A stretch of 64,000 nt of DNA. It comes from Nautilia profundicola AmH (GTDB lineage: Bacteria > Campylobacterota > Campylobacteria > Campylobacterales > Nautiliaceae). The translations under genes and the position numbers were made by a program. Location of the stretch: positions 1,007,408-1,071,407 of the forward strand of contig NC_012115.1 in assembly GCF_000021725.1 (NCBI RefSeq), given 5' to 3'. The stretch's first letter is position 1; every line of letters begins with the position of its first letter. The notes beneath the pieces are model-generated. The model saw only the letters and a program-made list of their open reading frames with translations, had not been told where the DNA came from and ran no database searches. Positions 17,881 to 27,630 of this stretch are shown in pieces.

Positions 17881-18903
17881 TTATTCTTTTTCTTCTTTTA
17901 TTAACAAATAAACACCGTAACTGTAGATTATAAAACACGGTACCATTAATACATAAGGTGATATAACACCCTGTTTGGAAAACTTATATATCATCAACTG
18001 TATTCCCCAAATTAAAATAGTTAAAAAAACGGATTTTACCAAAAAGAGTGAAACATTAGAAATTCTTTGATGAATAGGCACTTGAAATATAAATACGATA
18101 ATTAATCCGATCAAACTAAGTGCGGTAAAAATTTTATAAAAAACCATGGATAAAAGCGTATTTACATTTACATCTTTAAATATTTTAATAGCTATGATAG
18201 CGTCGTATAATGAGATTGAATTTAATTTTTTTAAATTAGACACTATTTTAGGTTTAAAGTTTTTTAAAAAAAATATATCATTTCTGATTTTAGTGATTTT
18301 TTTATCGTTAATAAACGTGATTTCAGCGTTTTTAGCTTGCCATATGTCATTTACGAAAACAGCTTTTTTAGCTGATATAATTTTTTTTACTTTACCGTCT
18401 TTTAAAACAAACACCCTTATGTCTATCGCTTCTTTTAAGATAGGTTTTATTTTTTTTATATAAATAATTTTATCGTTGAATTTTATAAATAAATTAGTGT
18501 TGCTATATTGTCTTTTGTTTAAAATTGAATCGGCATACTCTCTAACATATGCCATTTTACCGCTGTCTAAAGCAATAAAAATAAAAAATATTAAAAATGA
18601 AAATGTTAAAAAAGGTTTCAATATTTTTTTTACGGAAAACCCCAAAGAGTAAAAACTCACGAGTTCATTGAATTTAATCATATAATACATTGTAAACAAA
18701 AACGAAAAAACTATCGCCAACGGATAAAACATATCAAAACTGTATAAAACTATATAATATAAATATAAAACCTGTAAGTTTGAAGAATCAGGCAATTTGG
18801 AAAAATTGGCTATAAAATCGATAATTACGAAAAAAAAAGCAAGTGAAAATAGTATTAGTAAAAAATTTTTCGCGTATTTTTTGATTATGTAGTTAAAATA
18901 CAC
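17881..18903 (-). CDS. lptG: LptF/LptG-family lipopolysaccharide export permease
   Basis: 340 residues with the YjgP/YjgQ arrangement: three N-terminal membrane helices (to about 120), a periplasmic beta-jellyroll-like part (about 125-245: IYIKKIKPI, DGKVKKIISAKKAVF, IWQAKNAEITF) and three C-terminal helices (ALSLIGLIIVFIF, SLFLVKSVFLTILIW, VLMVPCFIIYSYGVYLL). It forms the inner-membrane part of the LPS extraction complex with the LptB ATPase. The start is GTG directly abutting the pth stop (TAA-GTG). Whether it is LptF or LptG cannot be settled by eye; G is the usual call at this synteny position. Confidence 0.85.
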   Translation of the reverse strand: MYFNYIIKKYAKNFLLILFSLAFFFVIIDFIANFSKLPDSSNLQVLYLYYIVLYSFDMFYPLAIVFSFLFTMYYMIKFNELVSFYSLGFSVKKILKPFLTFSFLIFFIFIALDSGKMAYVREYADSILNKRQYSNTNLFIKFNDKIIYIKKIKPILKEAIDIRVFVLKDGKVKKIISAKKAVFVNDIWQAKNAEITFINDKKITKIRNDIFFLKNFKPKIVSNLKKLNSISLYDAIIAIKIFKDVNVNTLLSMVFYKIFTALSLIGLIIVFIFQVPIHQRISNVSLFLVKSVFLTILIWGIQLMIYKFSKQGVISPYVLMVPCFIIYSYGVYLLIKEEKE

Positions 18904-19443
18904 TTAACACTCTTTTTGAGAGTATTTAGAAGGTGCGTTTTTTATATCTTCTATCGCACTTTTTATTTTAGGAAACAGACTTTGCATGCATTTCATTTCT
19001 TCATCTGTAAAATTACTCAAAACATATTTAACTACTTCGTCTTTTCTTTCAGGCCTTCCGACCCCTATTCTGACTCTGTAGTAATCATTGCCTATATGCT
19101 GATCAAGTGATTTAAGTCCGTTATGTCCGCCATGACTTCCGCCTCTTTTAAACTTAAGGGCACCTAATTTTAAATCTATATCGTCATGAATTACGACTAT
19201 ATCTTCATTGTCTATTTTATAATAGTTTTTAACCAAAACAGCGCTTTCACCGCTAAGATTCATATAAGTAGTGGGTTTTAAAAACATATAATTTGAAGCT
19301 TTGAAAAGTTCGCCTTTAAATGATGAACTTATTTTCCTGGCATTAAACTCATTTATTAAATAATCTATTGCTAAAAAACCAATATTATGTCTGTTTAATT
19401 TATATTTTTCTCCGGGATTACCAAGACCGATTATGAGTTTCAT
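18904..19443 (-). CDS. pth: Peptidyl-tRNA hydrolase
   Basis: 179 residues with the Pth signature motifs: LIIGLGNPGEKYKLNRHNIGF at the N-terminus with the catalytic histidine of RHN, FLKPTTYMNLSG, VIHDDIDLKLG, and KFKRGGSHGGHNGLKS. It frees tRNA from dropped peptidyl-tRNA. Length is typical. It follows rplY after a hairpin terminator and is directly followed by the GTG of the LptG-type gene, the rplY-pth-permease order of Campylobacter. Confidence 0.97.
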   Translation of the reverse strand: MKLIIGLGNPGEKYKLNRHNIGFLAIDYLINEFNARKISSSFKGELFKASNYMFLKPTTYMNLSGESAVLVKNYYKIDNEDIVVIHDDIDLKLGALKFKRGGSHGGHNGLKSLDQHIGNDYYRVRIGVGRPERKDEVVKYVLSNFTDEEMKCMQSLFPKIKSAIEDIKNAPSKYSQKEC

Positions 19444-19464
19444 ATACCCTCTTTTAATGTAGTT

Positions 19465-19490
19465 AAAGAAAGAAAACGGCGAAAGCCGTT
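19465..19490 (-). terminator. Hairpin terminator between rplY and pth
   Basis: On the minus strand AACGGC-TTTC-GCCGTT is followed by TTCTTTCTTT. The 6-bp GC-rich stem and T-rich tail directly follow the rplY stop, so it probably ends or attenuates the rplY message before pth. Confidence 0.75.
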
Positions 19491-19494
19491 AAAA

Positions 19495-20031
19495 TTATTT
19501 AGCCTTAATTACACCTACAACCGGAATTGAAGGGTTTAAGAAACACTCAACTCCTTCAGGCATTTCGATATCTCTGATTAGAATATTGTCACCAACATCA
19601 AGGTTAGTTACATCAAGTTCAAAGAAATCTGGTAAATTCTCAGGTGCAGCTTTTACTTTAATTCTTCTTCTGTGGTAAATTAATACACCTTTGTTTTTAA
19701 GACCGATTGGAGTCCCTTTTACTTTAATAGGAACATGATAGTATGACTTAACACCATCTTGAGCCATTAGTAAATCAACATGTAAAAGTTCTCCTGTTAC
19801 AGGATGTTTTTGATATTCTTGAACAACAACTTTTACTTCTTTGTCTCCAACTTTTACCGGGAATACCAAATGTTCTTTGTTTCTTAAGTATTTAATAAAG
19901 TCACCTGTTTTGAATGCTGCATTTATGTTTTCCTGACCTTTTCCATAAATGTTAGCAATCAGATAACCATCCCTTCTAAGCTTTTTAGTTTCAGCTTTTG
20001 AGGTACTCTCTCTGATAATTCCTTCAAGCAT
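19495..20031 (-). CDS. rplY: 50S ribosomal protein L25 (CTC form)
   Basis: 178 residues: an N-terminal L25 5S rRNA-binding domain ([38 protein letters not shown]) and the C-terminal TL5/CTC beta domain ([41 protein letters not shown]). This is longer than E. coli L25, as usual outside enteric bacteria. It binds 5S rRNA at the large-subunit central protuberance. AAGGAG precedes the ATG. Followed by a hairpin terminator. Confidence 0.97.
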
Positions 20032-20084
20032 AATTTCTCCTTAGTTTTTTTAGAACTGAAATTATATCTAAATTTTTATAAATT

Positions 20085-21206
20085 TCAACTATCTTTAAGA
20101 CCGATTTTAGATTCTTCAACAACTTCAATACCGCTTTCAAGTTTTGCTTTTTTAAGTTTAAGGATAAAGTCATCCCTGCTTGTTGCATAATCAAGTGCAA
20201 CATCTTCTTTAACACGTCCTTCAATAACTAAATCAACAAGATGCTGATCGAAACTTTGAGTACCGTAAGTTTTTTTACCTTCTTCAATAACGTCTTTGAG
20301 TTCATTATCTCTTTTTTGTAAGATCAAATCTTTAATTCTTGGAGTTTTTATAAGAATTTCCATAGCAGCGGTTCTCTTACCTTCAACCGTCGGAACAAGT
20401 CTTTGAGATATAACACCTTCAAGAACCGAACCTAATACCATTCTTATACGGTCTTGTTCTTCAACAGGAAACACCCCGATAATTCTGTTAATCGTCTCTT
20501 TTGCATCTAACGTATGTAGTGTTGAGAATACCAAATGTCCTGTCTCAGCCGCATGCAGGGCAATCTCTATCGTTTCTCTGTCCCTCATCTCACCTACTAA
20601 GATAATATCCGGGTCTTCCCTTAAGGCTGCTCTTAGGGCTCTGCTGAAACTTAACGTATCTTCTCCTAAGCTTCTTTGGTTTATTAAACATTTTTTATCT
20701 TTATGTACAAACTCAACAGGATCTTCTATAGTAATAATATGTTTTGATCTTTTTTCATTGATTTCATTTATCATTGCGGCAAGTGTAGTGGATTTACCAC
20801 TTCCCGTAACACCGGTAACAAGCACAAGTCCTCTTTCTGTTTCCGCAAATTTATGTAAAATAGGTGGAAATTTTAAGCTTTCGATTGTTGGAATTTTACT
20901 TGGAATAACCCTGAACACCACAGAAGGACCGTCAATTTGGAAAAACGCATTTCCTCTGAATCTGTAGTCTTCGTTAAGTTTATAGTTAAAATCGATTTCC
21001 TTATTTTTAACAAGTTCTTCAAACCTACCTCTTAAAATTATTTTTAAAAGCTCTACAACATCTTCCCTTTTTAAAAAGGGAGATTCCATTGTTACGAGTT
21101 TACCCTGAACCCTCGCTTTAATACCGTTACCGGCTTTTACGTGTAAATCACTCCCGTCATATTTAATTAATGCGTAAAGATATTTATTTAATTCTTCTTT
21201 TGTCAT
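20085..21206 (-). CDS. PilT/PilU-family pilus retraction ATPase
   Basis: 373 residues: an N-terminal PAS-like domain (SDLHVKAGNGIKARVQG), Walker A GVTGSGKSTT near 130, Asp box IIT(I)EDPVEF, Walker B DIILVGEMRD and His box HLVFSTLHT. The PilT signature AIRNLIRE is not intact here (PRIKDLILQKRDNEL), and the tail KTYGTQSFDQHLVDL resembles PilU, so this is probably the PilU-like paralogue of the second PilT in this window (52025-53092). It would power pilus retraction or DNA uptake. It lies between tal and rplY with a 2-base gap to tal. Confidence 0.9.
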   Translation of the reverse strand: MTKEELNKYLYALIKYDGSDLHVKAGNGIKARVQGKLVTMESPFLKREDVVELLKIILRGRFEELVKNKEIDFNYKLNEDYRFRGNAFFQIDGPSVVFRVIPSKIPTIESLKFPPILHKFAETERGLVLVTGVTGSGKSTTLAAMINEINEKRSKHIITIEDPVEFVHKDKKCLINQRSLGEDTLSFSRALRAALREDPDIILVGEMRDRETIEIALHAAETGHLVFSTLHTLDAKETINRIIGVFPVEEQDRIRMVLGSVLEGVISQRLVPTVEGKRTAAMEILIKTPRIKDLILQKRDNELKDVIEEGKKTYGTQSFDQHLVDLVIEGRVKEDVALDYATSRDDFILKLKKAKLESGIEVVEESKIGLKDS

Positions 21207-21208
21207 TA

Positions 21209-22162
21209 TCAGCCCTTAATAGAATTTAGCATCTCTTCAAATGCTTTTTCAAATGCTTCCACCCCTTCATCAAACAGCTCTTGATATACTTTTTGCATAT
21301 TTATTCCCGCCGGTGTTAAAAAGCTAAAGAAACCATCAATATGTTTTGTCTGAAAATGAAAGCTTTCTTCAATTTCTTTATCTTTAATAGCTTCTATAAC
21401 ATCCAACGGTAACGTCAACACACTATGCGGCAAATAAAGATTTTCAACATAATAATCGGCAGGAAGATAATCTTGCTTAACCCCAGTTGATGCAAAAAGC
21501 GTTCTGATGTTTGGCATTCCCATTTCTTCTATTTGATTATATATTTTAATTGCATTGAAAAACCCTACTCTGTCTTGCGCTAAGTTTTTTTCTTTGAGTA
21601 CGGGATTTAGTTTTCTGTCAAACCTGCTTACAAATACTGAAATAACACCATCAATTGTTCTTGGTCCTTTTGCAATCGCTTCAGCTGCCTGCATGGCTTG
21701 ATTTGGAGAGAACACAAGAGTTGCGTTAATATTTATTCCTCTTTTTGCAAGCTCTTCCATAGCTTTAACACCTGCTTCGTTAGCAGGAATTTTAATCATT
21801 AGGTTGTCTCTTTCGATTTTATCTACAAGCCTTAAAGCTTCGTCAATCGTACCTTTTGTATCGTTAATCAGTCTCGGATCAACCTCGATACTTGCATAAC
21901 CGTCATTTCCTTCATCATATAAAGGTTCTAAAATATCGCATGCTTTTTGTATGTCTTTTACGGCAATTTCTTCATAAATCTCTTTACTTGATTTTCCTTT
22001 AAGATTTTCAAAATCTTCTTTATATACATCTTTTTTAAGCGCATTTGCAAAAATAGCCGGATTACTCGTAAGACCGTTAACAAGTCCGCTGTTAACCCAT
22101 TCTTTAAATGTAGTGTCTAAAAATTCCCTGTCTAAATAATCAACCCATATACTCGTACTCAT
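21209..22162 (-). CDS. tal: Transaldolase
   Basis: 317 residues, class I aldolase barrel: SIWVDYLDREFL at the start, GLTSNPAIFANAL, DNLMIKIPANEAGVKAMEEL carrying the Schiff-base lysine, NINATLVFSPNQA, VFVSRFDR and LFASTGVK. The pattern and length fit the longer bacterial transaldolases of Campylobacter. It links pentose and hexose phosphates in the non-oxidative pentose phosphate pathway. serB lies just upstream in the transcript, as in C. jejuni, separated by a heptamer repeat array. Confidence 0.95.
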   Translation of the reverse strand: MSTSIWVDYLDREFLDTTFKEWVNSGLVNGLTSNPAIFANALKKDVYKEDFENLKGKSSKEIYEEIAVKDIQKACDILEPLYDEGNDGYASIEVDPRLINDTKGTIDEALRLVDKIERDNLMIKIPANEAGVKAMEELAKRGININATLVFSPNQAMQAAEAIAKGPRTIDGVISVFVSRFDRKLNPVLKEKNLAQDRVGFFNAIKIYNQIEEMGMPNIRTLFASTGVKQDYLPADYYVENLYLPHSVLTLPLDVIEAIKDKEIEESFHFQTKHIDGFFSFLTPAGINMQKVYQELFDEGVEAFEKAFEEMLNSIKG

Positions 22163-22190
22163 TTTTACTCCTTATCGTTTGTTTTAAAAA

Positions 22191-22239
22191 TCAACCATCA
22201 ACCATTAACTATCAACTATTAACTATTAACTATTAAATA
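22191..22239. repeat. Heptamer tandem repeat (7 units)
   Basis: Seven consecutive 7-base units: TCAACCA, TCAACCA, TTAACTA, TCAACTA, TTAACTA, TTAACTA, TTAAATA. The last unit contains the serB stop codon (22233-22235). All are direct repeats. The pattern resembles the short tandemly repeated repetitive heptamers known from cyanobacteria. Confidence 0.9.
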
Positions 22240-22853
22240 AACTCTAAAATTTTTGTTAAATCTTTTTCCTCTATCACAATATTGGCTTCTTTTTTCAAAA
22301 CCTCTTTAGCACAAAAGGCCACTTTGGTTTTCGCATGTTTAAACATGCTCAAATCATTAGCCCCGTCACCTACTACCATCGTATCGTTTTCAGTAACACC
22401 CAAAATACTCTGAATTCTCTGAAGCATATCTCCTTTAGAATGACTAAACATCATTTCACCGCCTACAAGCCCCGTTAAAACACCGTCTTTAGAATGTAAT
22501 ACATTGCTGAAATCAGCATCAAGACCTATGAGATCTTTTACATATGAAGTAGCGTTTCTAAATCCACCGCTAAAGCAGATTACCGTTATGTTTCTTTTTT
22601 TCAGTTCTTTTACAATATCTTTTGCCCCCGGCATCAAAGGAAGATTATGACATATTTCATTTACTTTTTTTTCTTCAAGTCCTTCAAGAAGTTTTACCCT
22701 CATAATAAGACTTTCGAAAAAATCAAGTTCACCCCTCATTGCCATTTCCGTAATGGAAGCAACTTTTTCTTTAAGTCCTAAAGGCTCTGCTAAAAAATCA
22801 ATGGTTTCTCCGTCCATCAAAGTAGAATCAAAATCAAAAACCGCAAGTTTCAT
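22233..22853 (-). CDS. serB: Phosphoserine phosphatase
   Basis: 206 residues, HAD fold with motif I DFDSTLMDGETID at residues 6-18, motif II ICFSGGFRNAT, lysine motif and motif IV MVVGDGANDLSMF. It dephosphorylates phosphoserine in the last step of serine synthesis. No N-terminal ACT domain is present, as in Campylobacter SerB. The C-terminus ends within a heptamer repeat that supplies the stop codon, so the original C-terminal end may have been altered slightly by repeat spread. Confidence 0.95.
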   Translation of the reverse strand: MKLAVFDFDSTLMDGETIDFLAEPLGLKEKVASITEMAMRGELDFFESLIMRVKLLEGLEEKKVNEICHNLPLMPGAKDIVKELKKRNITVICFSGGFRNATSYVKDLIGLDADFSNVLHSKDGVLTGLVGGEMMFSHSKGDMLQRIQSILGVTENDTMVVGDGANDLSMFKHAKTKVAFCAKEVLKKEANIVIEEKDLTKILEFI

Positions 22854-22943
22854 TGCTTTCCTTTTAAAAAATATTACAAAATTTTATCAAAGATTGACAT
22901 CATTTTTTAAATTTATGCTAAAATTCTCTAAAAAAGGATTGTT

Positions 22944-23171
22944 ATGGGTGTAAGTACTTGGCAAATTATCGTAATTTTATTAGTAGTATTACTTTTATTC
23001 GGAGGTAAAAAAATTCCAGAACTCGCAAGCGGTTTAGGTAAAGGTATCAAAAACTTCAAAGATGCCGTAAAAGAAGGTGAAGAAGGTGCAGATGTAAAAC
23101 CTACTGAAAAAGTTGAAGACAAAACTGCAAACACTACTGAAACTACAAAAGAAAAAGAAGTAAATGCTTGA
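22944..23171 (+). CDS. tatA: Sec-independent translocase protein TatA
   Basis: 75 residues: one N-terminal membrane helix ([20 protein letters not shown]), the hinge [23 protein letters not shown] with the classic amphipathic helix, and an acidic tail. TatA oligomers form the pore for folded, twin-arginine substrates. It overlaps tatC by 8 bases. No tatB-like gene is adjacent, so this appears to be a minimal TatAC system, at least at this locus. Confidence 0.96.
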   Translation: MGVSTWQIIVILLVVLLLFGGKKIPELASGLGKGIKNFKDAVKEGEEGADVKPTEKVEDKTANTTETTKEKEVNA

Positions 23172-23892
23172 AGAAATTAAACCTCATATAGCCGAGCTGC
23201 GTTCTCGGCTTATTAAAATAGTTGTAACGTTTTTTATACTGTTTATATTAGCATTTGTTGTTTGGAAAGATATTTTCCTCTGGATAGCAAAACCTGCGTT
23301 TGAAGCAATGAAAGACACATCATCTTCCGAGATGATATTTACAAACCTGGTAGAACCATTTATGACTGCAATTAGAATTTCATTATATACTGCGTTTTTC
23401 GCAAGTTTACCCGTACTTTTATACCATACATGGAAATTCATAGCTCCAGGACTGTATGATCATGAAAAAAAACTTGTCATTCCTTTCGTTTTATTCGGAA
23501 CGATAATGTTTATAGTCGGAGCAGCTTTTGCTTATTACATCGTATTTCCTATCGGATTTAAAGTAATGATAAACTTCGGTGGTAAAGATTTCGTTGCAAT
23601 GCTTAAAATAAGCGAATATGTAAGTGTCGCCCTAAAAATCATGATAGGTTTCGGTATAGCTTTCGAACTACCTGTAGTAACATATTTTCTCGCAAAATTA
23701 GGCCTTGTTACTGATAAAACATTAAAAGAATTTGCAAGATATGCAATTGTTATTATATTTATTGTAGCAGCAGTATTAACACCTCCTGATCTGTTTAGTC
23801 AAATGGCAATGGCCGCACCGCTATTATTACTCTACGGATTATCTATTTTGATCGCAAAAGTAGTGAATCCTGAAAAAGAAGAAACAGAATAA
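23164..23892 (+). CDS. tatC: Sec-independent translocase protein TatC
   Basis: 242 residues with six membrane helices and the N-terminal motif [13 protein letters not shown] that helps recognise the twin-arginine signal, followed by [41 protein letters not shown] and [21 protein letters not shown]. It is the receptor of the Tat pathway in the inner membrane. It starts 8 bases inside tatA. Confidence 0.97.
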   Translation: MLEEIKPHIAELRSRLIKIVVTFFILFILAFVVWKDIFLWIAKPAFEAMKDTSSSEMIFTNLVEPFMTAIRISLYTAFFASLPVLLYHTWKFIAPGLYDHEKKLVIPFVLFGTIMFIVGAAFAYYIVFPIGFKVMINFGGKDFVAMLKISEYVSVALKIMIGFGIAFELPVVTYFLAKLGLVTDKTLKEFARYAIVIIFIVAAVLTPPDLFSQMAMAAPLLLLYGLSILIAKVVNPEKEETE

Positions 23893-23984
23893 CTTTCTCC
23901 TTTTTTACTATTTTCAGTCTTATTTTTTTATTTACATCCTTTAAAATATAACTATTAATTAATAAGGTGTTTATATTTTATTAA

Positions 23985-24028
23985 TTAGCTTTAGTGGTCT
24001 TGACTTAAGCTAAATTAGTTTGTATAAT
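23985..24028 (+). promoter_or_regulatory. Strong promoter with overlapping inverted repeat, upstream of DUF505-like gene
   Basis: TTGACT (24000-24005), a 17-base spacer and TATAAT (24023-24028) make a near-consensus sigma-70 promoter. An inverted repeat, TTAGCTT (23985-23991) with AAGCTAA (24007-24013), brackets the -35 box and could be an operator. An AGGAGG site follows just before the ATG. Confidence 0.65.
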
Positions 24029-24056
24029 TTCAAAAATTAATAACAGGAGGCGCAAT

Positions 24057-25901
24057 ATGATTGTAAAGAATCATGCAATTAATATTATAACAGAACTATC
24101 AAAAAGTGAAAACAACGTAATCGACGTAAAAAATTTAAATAATGAAGCGGTTGAAGAATTAAACTTAAGCGGAATTATAAGATTCCCAACTCCGGCAACT
24201 ATTGAGTTTACTTATGCAGGTAAAATTGTTGCAGACGTTTTAAATAGAGTGAAAGATAAAATAAATATTGCAGATAATGCAAAATGGGTAAGCAGTGAAA
24301 TTATCGCAATGATTGATGCTGCAGTTAAAAACGGAAATAAAACAACAAAAATTTCAAACGAAGAACTTGAAAAAAGAGGATTTGCTCAAAACGGTGAACT
24401 AACTGCTGAAGCATTAGATTTATATGAAGCATATAAAATAATGAATCCTGAAATCGTTATAGATGCCGAACTTGCAGAATATATCAGAAAATCTCCGATG
24501 GGACCGACTGATGCACATTACTTACCTATAGAAGGGAATAAAAAAGACTTGCTTGAAGCAATGAGACTGATAGCATACTCAATTCCTGCAGGAGAATATT
24601 TCACTTTCACAGAATTAGGACAAGCTGTAAAAGAAACATTAACATATGGCGGATGGGCTGCAGAAGGAAGTGTACTTGATCTTTCTATTTTGGAAGATAT
24701 TGCAAAAGTTGCTGATGGAGAAGAAATTGATATAGACTCTCTTGCAAATCTTGAGGCTCTTGGATATGTTGCTGATGTAGATCAGTTAACAAAAGCGGGT
24801 GAAAAAGCCCTTGAAGTTTACAGAATCTATAAAGATAGAACTGACAAACCGTTAAAAACATTTGCAATTTCTCAGGAAGAAATCGAAACTTTAAAAACTA
24901 TTAAATACATTTGGGAAGAAAAAACAACTCAAAACCCTGAAGAAACACCAACATTTGATGAAATCAAAGCGGAACTTATAGACAGAAAAGTTAAAGAATA
25001 TAAAAAACTTATCGAAAAATACGGAAGAAAACTTGATGAAATGCCAAAGAAAAAACAGGAAATTGCTAAAAAATTCCAAGACTTGGCTGACAAGAAAAAA
25101 TGGTTTGACGATAACTTTGATTTAAGAGAATATTTATATACATTAGAAGCATTCAATTTAATCAGTGAAGGTATTGACGAAAAAGGAAAAGCAGTTTATT
25201 TTGTAACAGAAGACGGTGAAAAAGTTATAGAAGATCAAAATTATGATGAAAGAGCAATTCACAGCTGGTCTGTAAAAACTCTTGCCATTTCAAATAAAGT
25301 ATTCAGCGCTCCTAACAGAGAGTGGGTAGAAGAAGCAAGACGTGAAAGAATTCTTGGAACATATGAACCAAGTAAATCAGGTCTCTTATATGAAGAACTT
25401 GCTACTCATAAAAAATTGCCGTTCATGACAAGATATGAAATGGATATATTTAAAATGATTCCTGATGCTGGAATCGCATGTGAAAATATCCTTGAAGGAA
25501 AAGATGAAGATGAAAGAAGAAAAATTCTTGAAGCTGTTGACAGCCTTGAAGCAAAAGGCTTTTTAGAAGTAATGCCTGACGGACATATTGTTGAAACAGA
25601 ATACGGTAAATTAATGGATGATGCTATGAGCGGTGTTCCTGAAGGATTCGGAGCTCCTATTAACCCTACAATTTACAGAGTGGTTAAAGCAATTGCCGAT
25701 ACAGGAAGTATGTATGTAAAAGAACAAAAAATAAGAATCCTGCCAGAAAATATTAAAAAAGCCATCAAAGCTTCAGGATTAACAAAAGAAACATTTGACA
25801 AGGCGTACATTGCGGCAAGAGAAGCAAAATATCTTGGAAGAAATAGCGTAAACGAAGCAGGTATCAAAATGTTAAAAGCGGTAGAGATTTTAAATTCTTA
25901 A
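24057..25901 (+). CDS. DUF505-like protein built of repeated winged-helix-like units
   Basis: 614 residues, no signal peptide or membrane helix. I think it belongs to the DUF505 family of uncharacterised proteins from thermophiles, by recall only. About six segments end in a similar wing-like motif: [66 protein letters not shown] and an early [12 protein letters not shown]. This suggests tandem winged-helix-like modules 70-130 residues long, with a charged coiled region in the middle ([16 protein letters not shown]). The strong promoter and AGGAGG site suggest high expression. It stands alone between tatC and a convergent GGDEF gene whose stop overlaps its own by 4 nt. Function unknown; DNA or RNA binding is possible. 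Confidence 0.7.
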   Translation: MIVKNHAINIITELSKSENNVIDVKNLNNEAVEELNLSGIIRFPTPATIEFTYAGKIVADVLNRVKDKINIADNAKWVSSEIIAMIDAAVKNGNKTTKISNEELEKRGFAQNGELTAEALDLYEAYKIMNPEIVIDAELAEYIRKSPMGPTDAHYLPIEGNKKDLLEAMRLIAYSIPAGEYFTFTELGQAVKETLTYGGWAAEGSVLDLSILEDIAKVADGEEIDIDSLANLEALGYVADVDQLTKAGEKALEVYRIYKDRTDKPLKTFAISQEEIETLKTIKYIWEEKTTQNPEETPTFDEIKAELIDRKVKEYKKLIEKYGRKLDEMPKKKQEIAKKFQDLADKKKWFDDNFDLREYLYTLEAFNLISEGIDEKGKAVYFVTEDGEKVIEDQNYDERAIHSWSVKTLAISNKVFSAPNREWVEEARRERILGTYEPSKSGLLYEELATHKKLPFMTRYEMDIFKMIPDAGIACENILEGKDEDERRKILEAVDSLEAKGFLEVMPDGHIVETEYGKLMDDAMSGVPEGFGAPINPTIYRVVKAIADTGSMYVKEQKIRILPENIKKAIKASGLTKETFDKAYIAAREAKYLGRNSVNEAGIKMLKAVEILNS

Positions 25902-26737
25902 TCTCTCCTCTTATCTTCATACATTCTTTTATCAGCCAAATGAAGCACTTCTTCTAAATTATTACTGTCAGTAGGATAATGAGCATATCCGATGCTGCAT
26001 TCTGCCTTTACACCTTCTATTGCAGTTTGTAAAATTTTTTCTTTAATTCTTTTTGCTACTTTTTTTAAAACGTCATAATCAGAAAATATCAATATCACAA
26101 ATTCATCTCCCCCGAATCTAAACGCATAATCGATATCTCTAATTGATTTTTTTATAATATTTGCTACAGATTTTAGTACTTTATCACCGAATATATGTCC
26201 GAAAGCATCGTTTATTTTTTTAAAATTATCTAAATCTATAAAAATAATTCCGATTTCAATATCCTCCGTTTTATACCTATCAAGTATAAATTCAAAAAAT
26301 CTTTTATTATAAAGACCGGTCATTTCATCTTTAAGTGCAATCTCCGTTAAATATGAAGCAAAATCATAAAAATTTATTACAGAAGAAAAGTCTCCGTTGT
26401 CATTTACTACTATCAAATGATGAATTTTATAACTTCTCATTAGTCTGTATGCTTCAAATACGGTTTCATTTTCATTAATCGTTATAACTTTTTTAGGATT
26501 TTTATCAATATACATTGAAATTTCAATATTATCATAATGTGCTACAAGAGCGTCAATTATATCTGTGGATGTTAATACATAATAAGGTTTGTTCTGTTTT
26601 GTTATAACAAGAACATCCGTTTTATTTTTAGTAAAAAACTTTGAAATATCTCCAACGGTTTGGTGTTTGACATTATTAAATTCGATAACATGAACATCAT
26701 TATTATTATGCTCTAAATTTATATTCTTAATTGTCAT
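25898..26737 (-). CDS. CBS-pair diguanylate cyclase
   Basis: 279 residues. Residues ~20-125 form a CBS-domain pair ([37 protein letters not shown]), which usually binds adenine nucleotides or other ligands. Residues ~135-279 form a GGDEF domain with the active motif [11 protein letters not shown] and an inhibitory RxxD site (RDID) five residues before it. No membrane helix, so it is a soluble c-di-GMP synthase probably controlled by a cytoplasmic ligand. Its start overlaps the stop of the cation-efflux gene by 4 nt (ATGA), which suggests co-translation. Confidence 0.93.
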   Translation of the reverse strand: MTIKNINLEHNNNDVHVIEFNNVKHQTVGDISKFFTKNKTDVLVITKQNKPYYVLTSTDIIDALVAHYDNIEISMYIDKNPKKVITINENETVFEAYRLMRSYKIHHLIVVNDNGDFSSVINFYDFASYLTEIALKDEMTGLYNKRFFEFILDRYKTEDIEIGIIFIDLDNFKKINDAFGHIFGDKVLKSVANIIKKSIRDIDYAFRFGGDEFVILIFSDYDVLKKVAKRIKEKILQTAIEGVKAECSIGYAHYPTDSNNLEEVLHLADKRMYEDKRRD

Positions 26738-27630
26738 TCACACTCCTCAAGAAGCTTGTTTATATGAGAATCATCATAAGGGTCTGCATGTATATTTATA
26801 ATCCATTTTTTGTCCGGATCAAGTTTTCTTATTTTTTCCTCAACATTTTCAATAATTGTATGTGCAAGTTTCAGTTTCATATCGGGAGTTAAAACCAAAT
26901 GTACGTCTACAAAATTCCTATTGCCCGATTTTCTTGTTCTTAAACAGTGATAATCCAATACAAGAGGCTCTTTTTTTATTATTTCTTTAATTTTTTCTAC
27001 TGTCTCAAAATCAAGAGCAACGTCCAAAAGAATTTCAAATCCTTCTTTAACGATTTCACTCGCTTCTTTAATAATATATACACCAATAAAAATTGATAAA
27101 ATAAAGTCAACATAATACCAACCTGTCAACTTAACAACTATTAAAGAAACCAATACGGCACCGTTTGTCAAAAGGTCAGTTTTGTAATGTAAAAGATCGG
27201 ATTTAATAACAAGATGATTGGTTTTTTTAACCACATAAGCCAAAAACGTTACTAAAAAGAAAGTAACAAGCATAGAAAAAACCATTACATATATCGAGTA
27301 ATCAATTTTAACAATAGGCTCATGGTCGATTATTTTTCGAATACCTTCATATATAATATAAAGACCGCTCGCACTAATAAAAAGTCCCTCAAACAATGCA
27401 GCAAGTCCCTCTATTTTACCTTTACCGTAATTAAACCTGCTGTTAGGTTTACTTTCACTGACCCTTACGGCAATATTGTTAAAAATACTTATCACCATAT
27501 CAAGTAGTGAATCAATAGCACTGGCAATAACAGCCACACTTCCTGTCATTATTCCAACAATTACTTTAGAAACAGCTAAAACAAATGCACTTAATGTTGC
27601 TATTGTCGTTGCTAAACGAGGTAAACTCAT
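26734..27630 (-). CDS. Cation diffusion facilitator (CDF) family transporter
   Basis: 298 residues with six membrane helices and the CDF metal site motifs SAIDSLLDM (helix 2, DxxxD-like) and later LLHYKTDLLTNG (HxxxD) with the FNYGKGKIEGLAAL loop in between. The C-terminal cytoplasmic metal-binding domain has HCLRTRKSGNRNFVDVHLVL. The HxxxD/DxxxD arrangement resembles FieF-type Fe/Zn exporters, but metal specificity cannot be fixed from sequence alone. It overlaps truD by 4 nt upstream and the CBS-GGDEF gene downstream. Confidence 0.93.
   Translation of the reverse strand: MSLPRLATTIATLSAFVLAVSKVIVGIMTGSVAVIASAIDSLLDMVISIFNNIAVRVSESKPNSRFNYGKGKIEGLAALFEGLFISASGLYIIYEGIRKIIDHEPIVKIDYSIYVMVFSMLVTFFLVTFLAYVVKKTNHLVIKSDLLHYKTDLLTNGAVLVSLIVVKLTGWYYVDFILSIFIGVYIIKEASEIVKEGFEILLDVALDFETVEKIKEIIKKEPLVLDYHCLRTRKSGNRNFVDVHLVLTPDMKLKLAHTIIENVEEKIRKLDPDKKWIINIHADPYDDSHINKLLEECE

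Noticed and set aside
20024-20224. 66-residue Lys/Leu-rich open frame on the minus strand
   Set aside because: It lies in another frame of the PilT/PilU-type gene and shows no family features.
22191-22239. CRISPR array
   Set aside because: The units are 7 bases with no spacers; no cas genes lie nearby. The same holds for the other repeat arrays.
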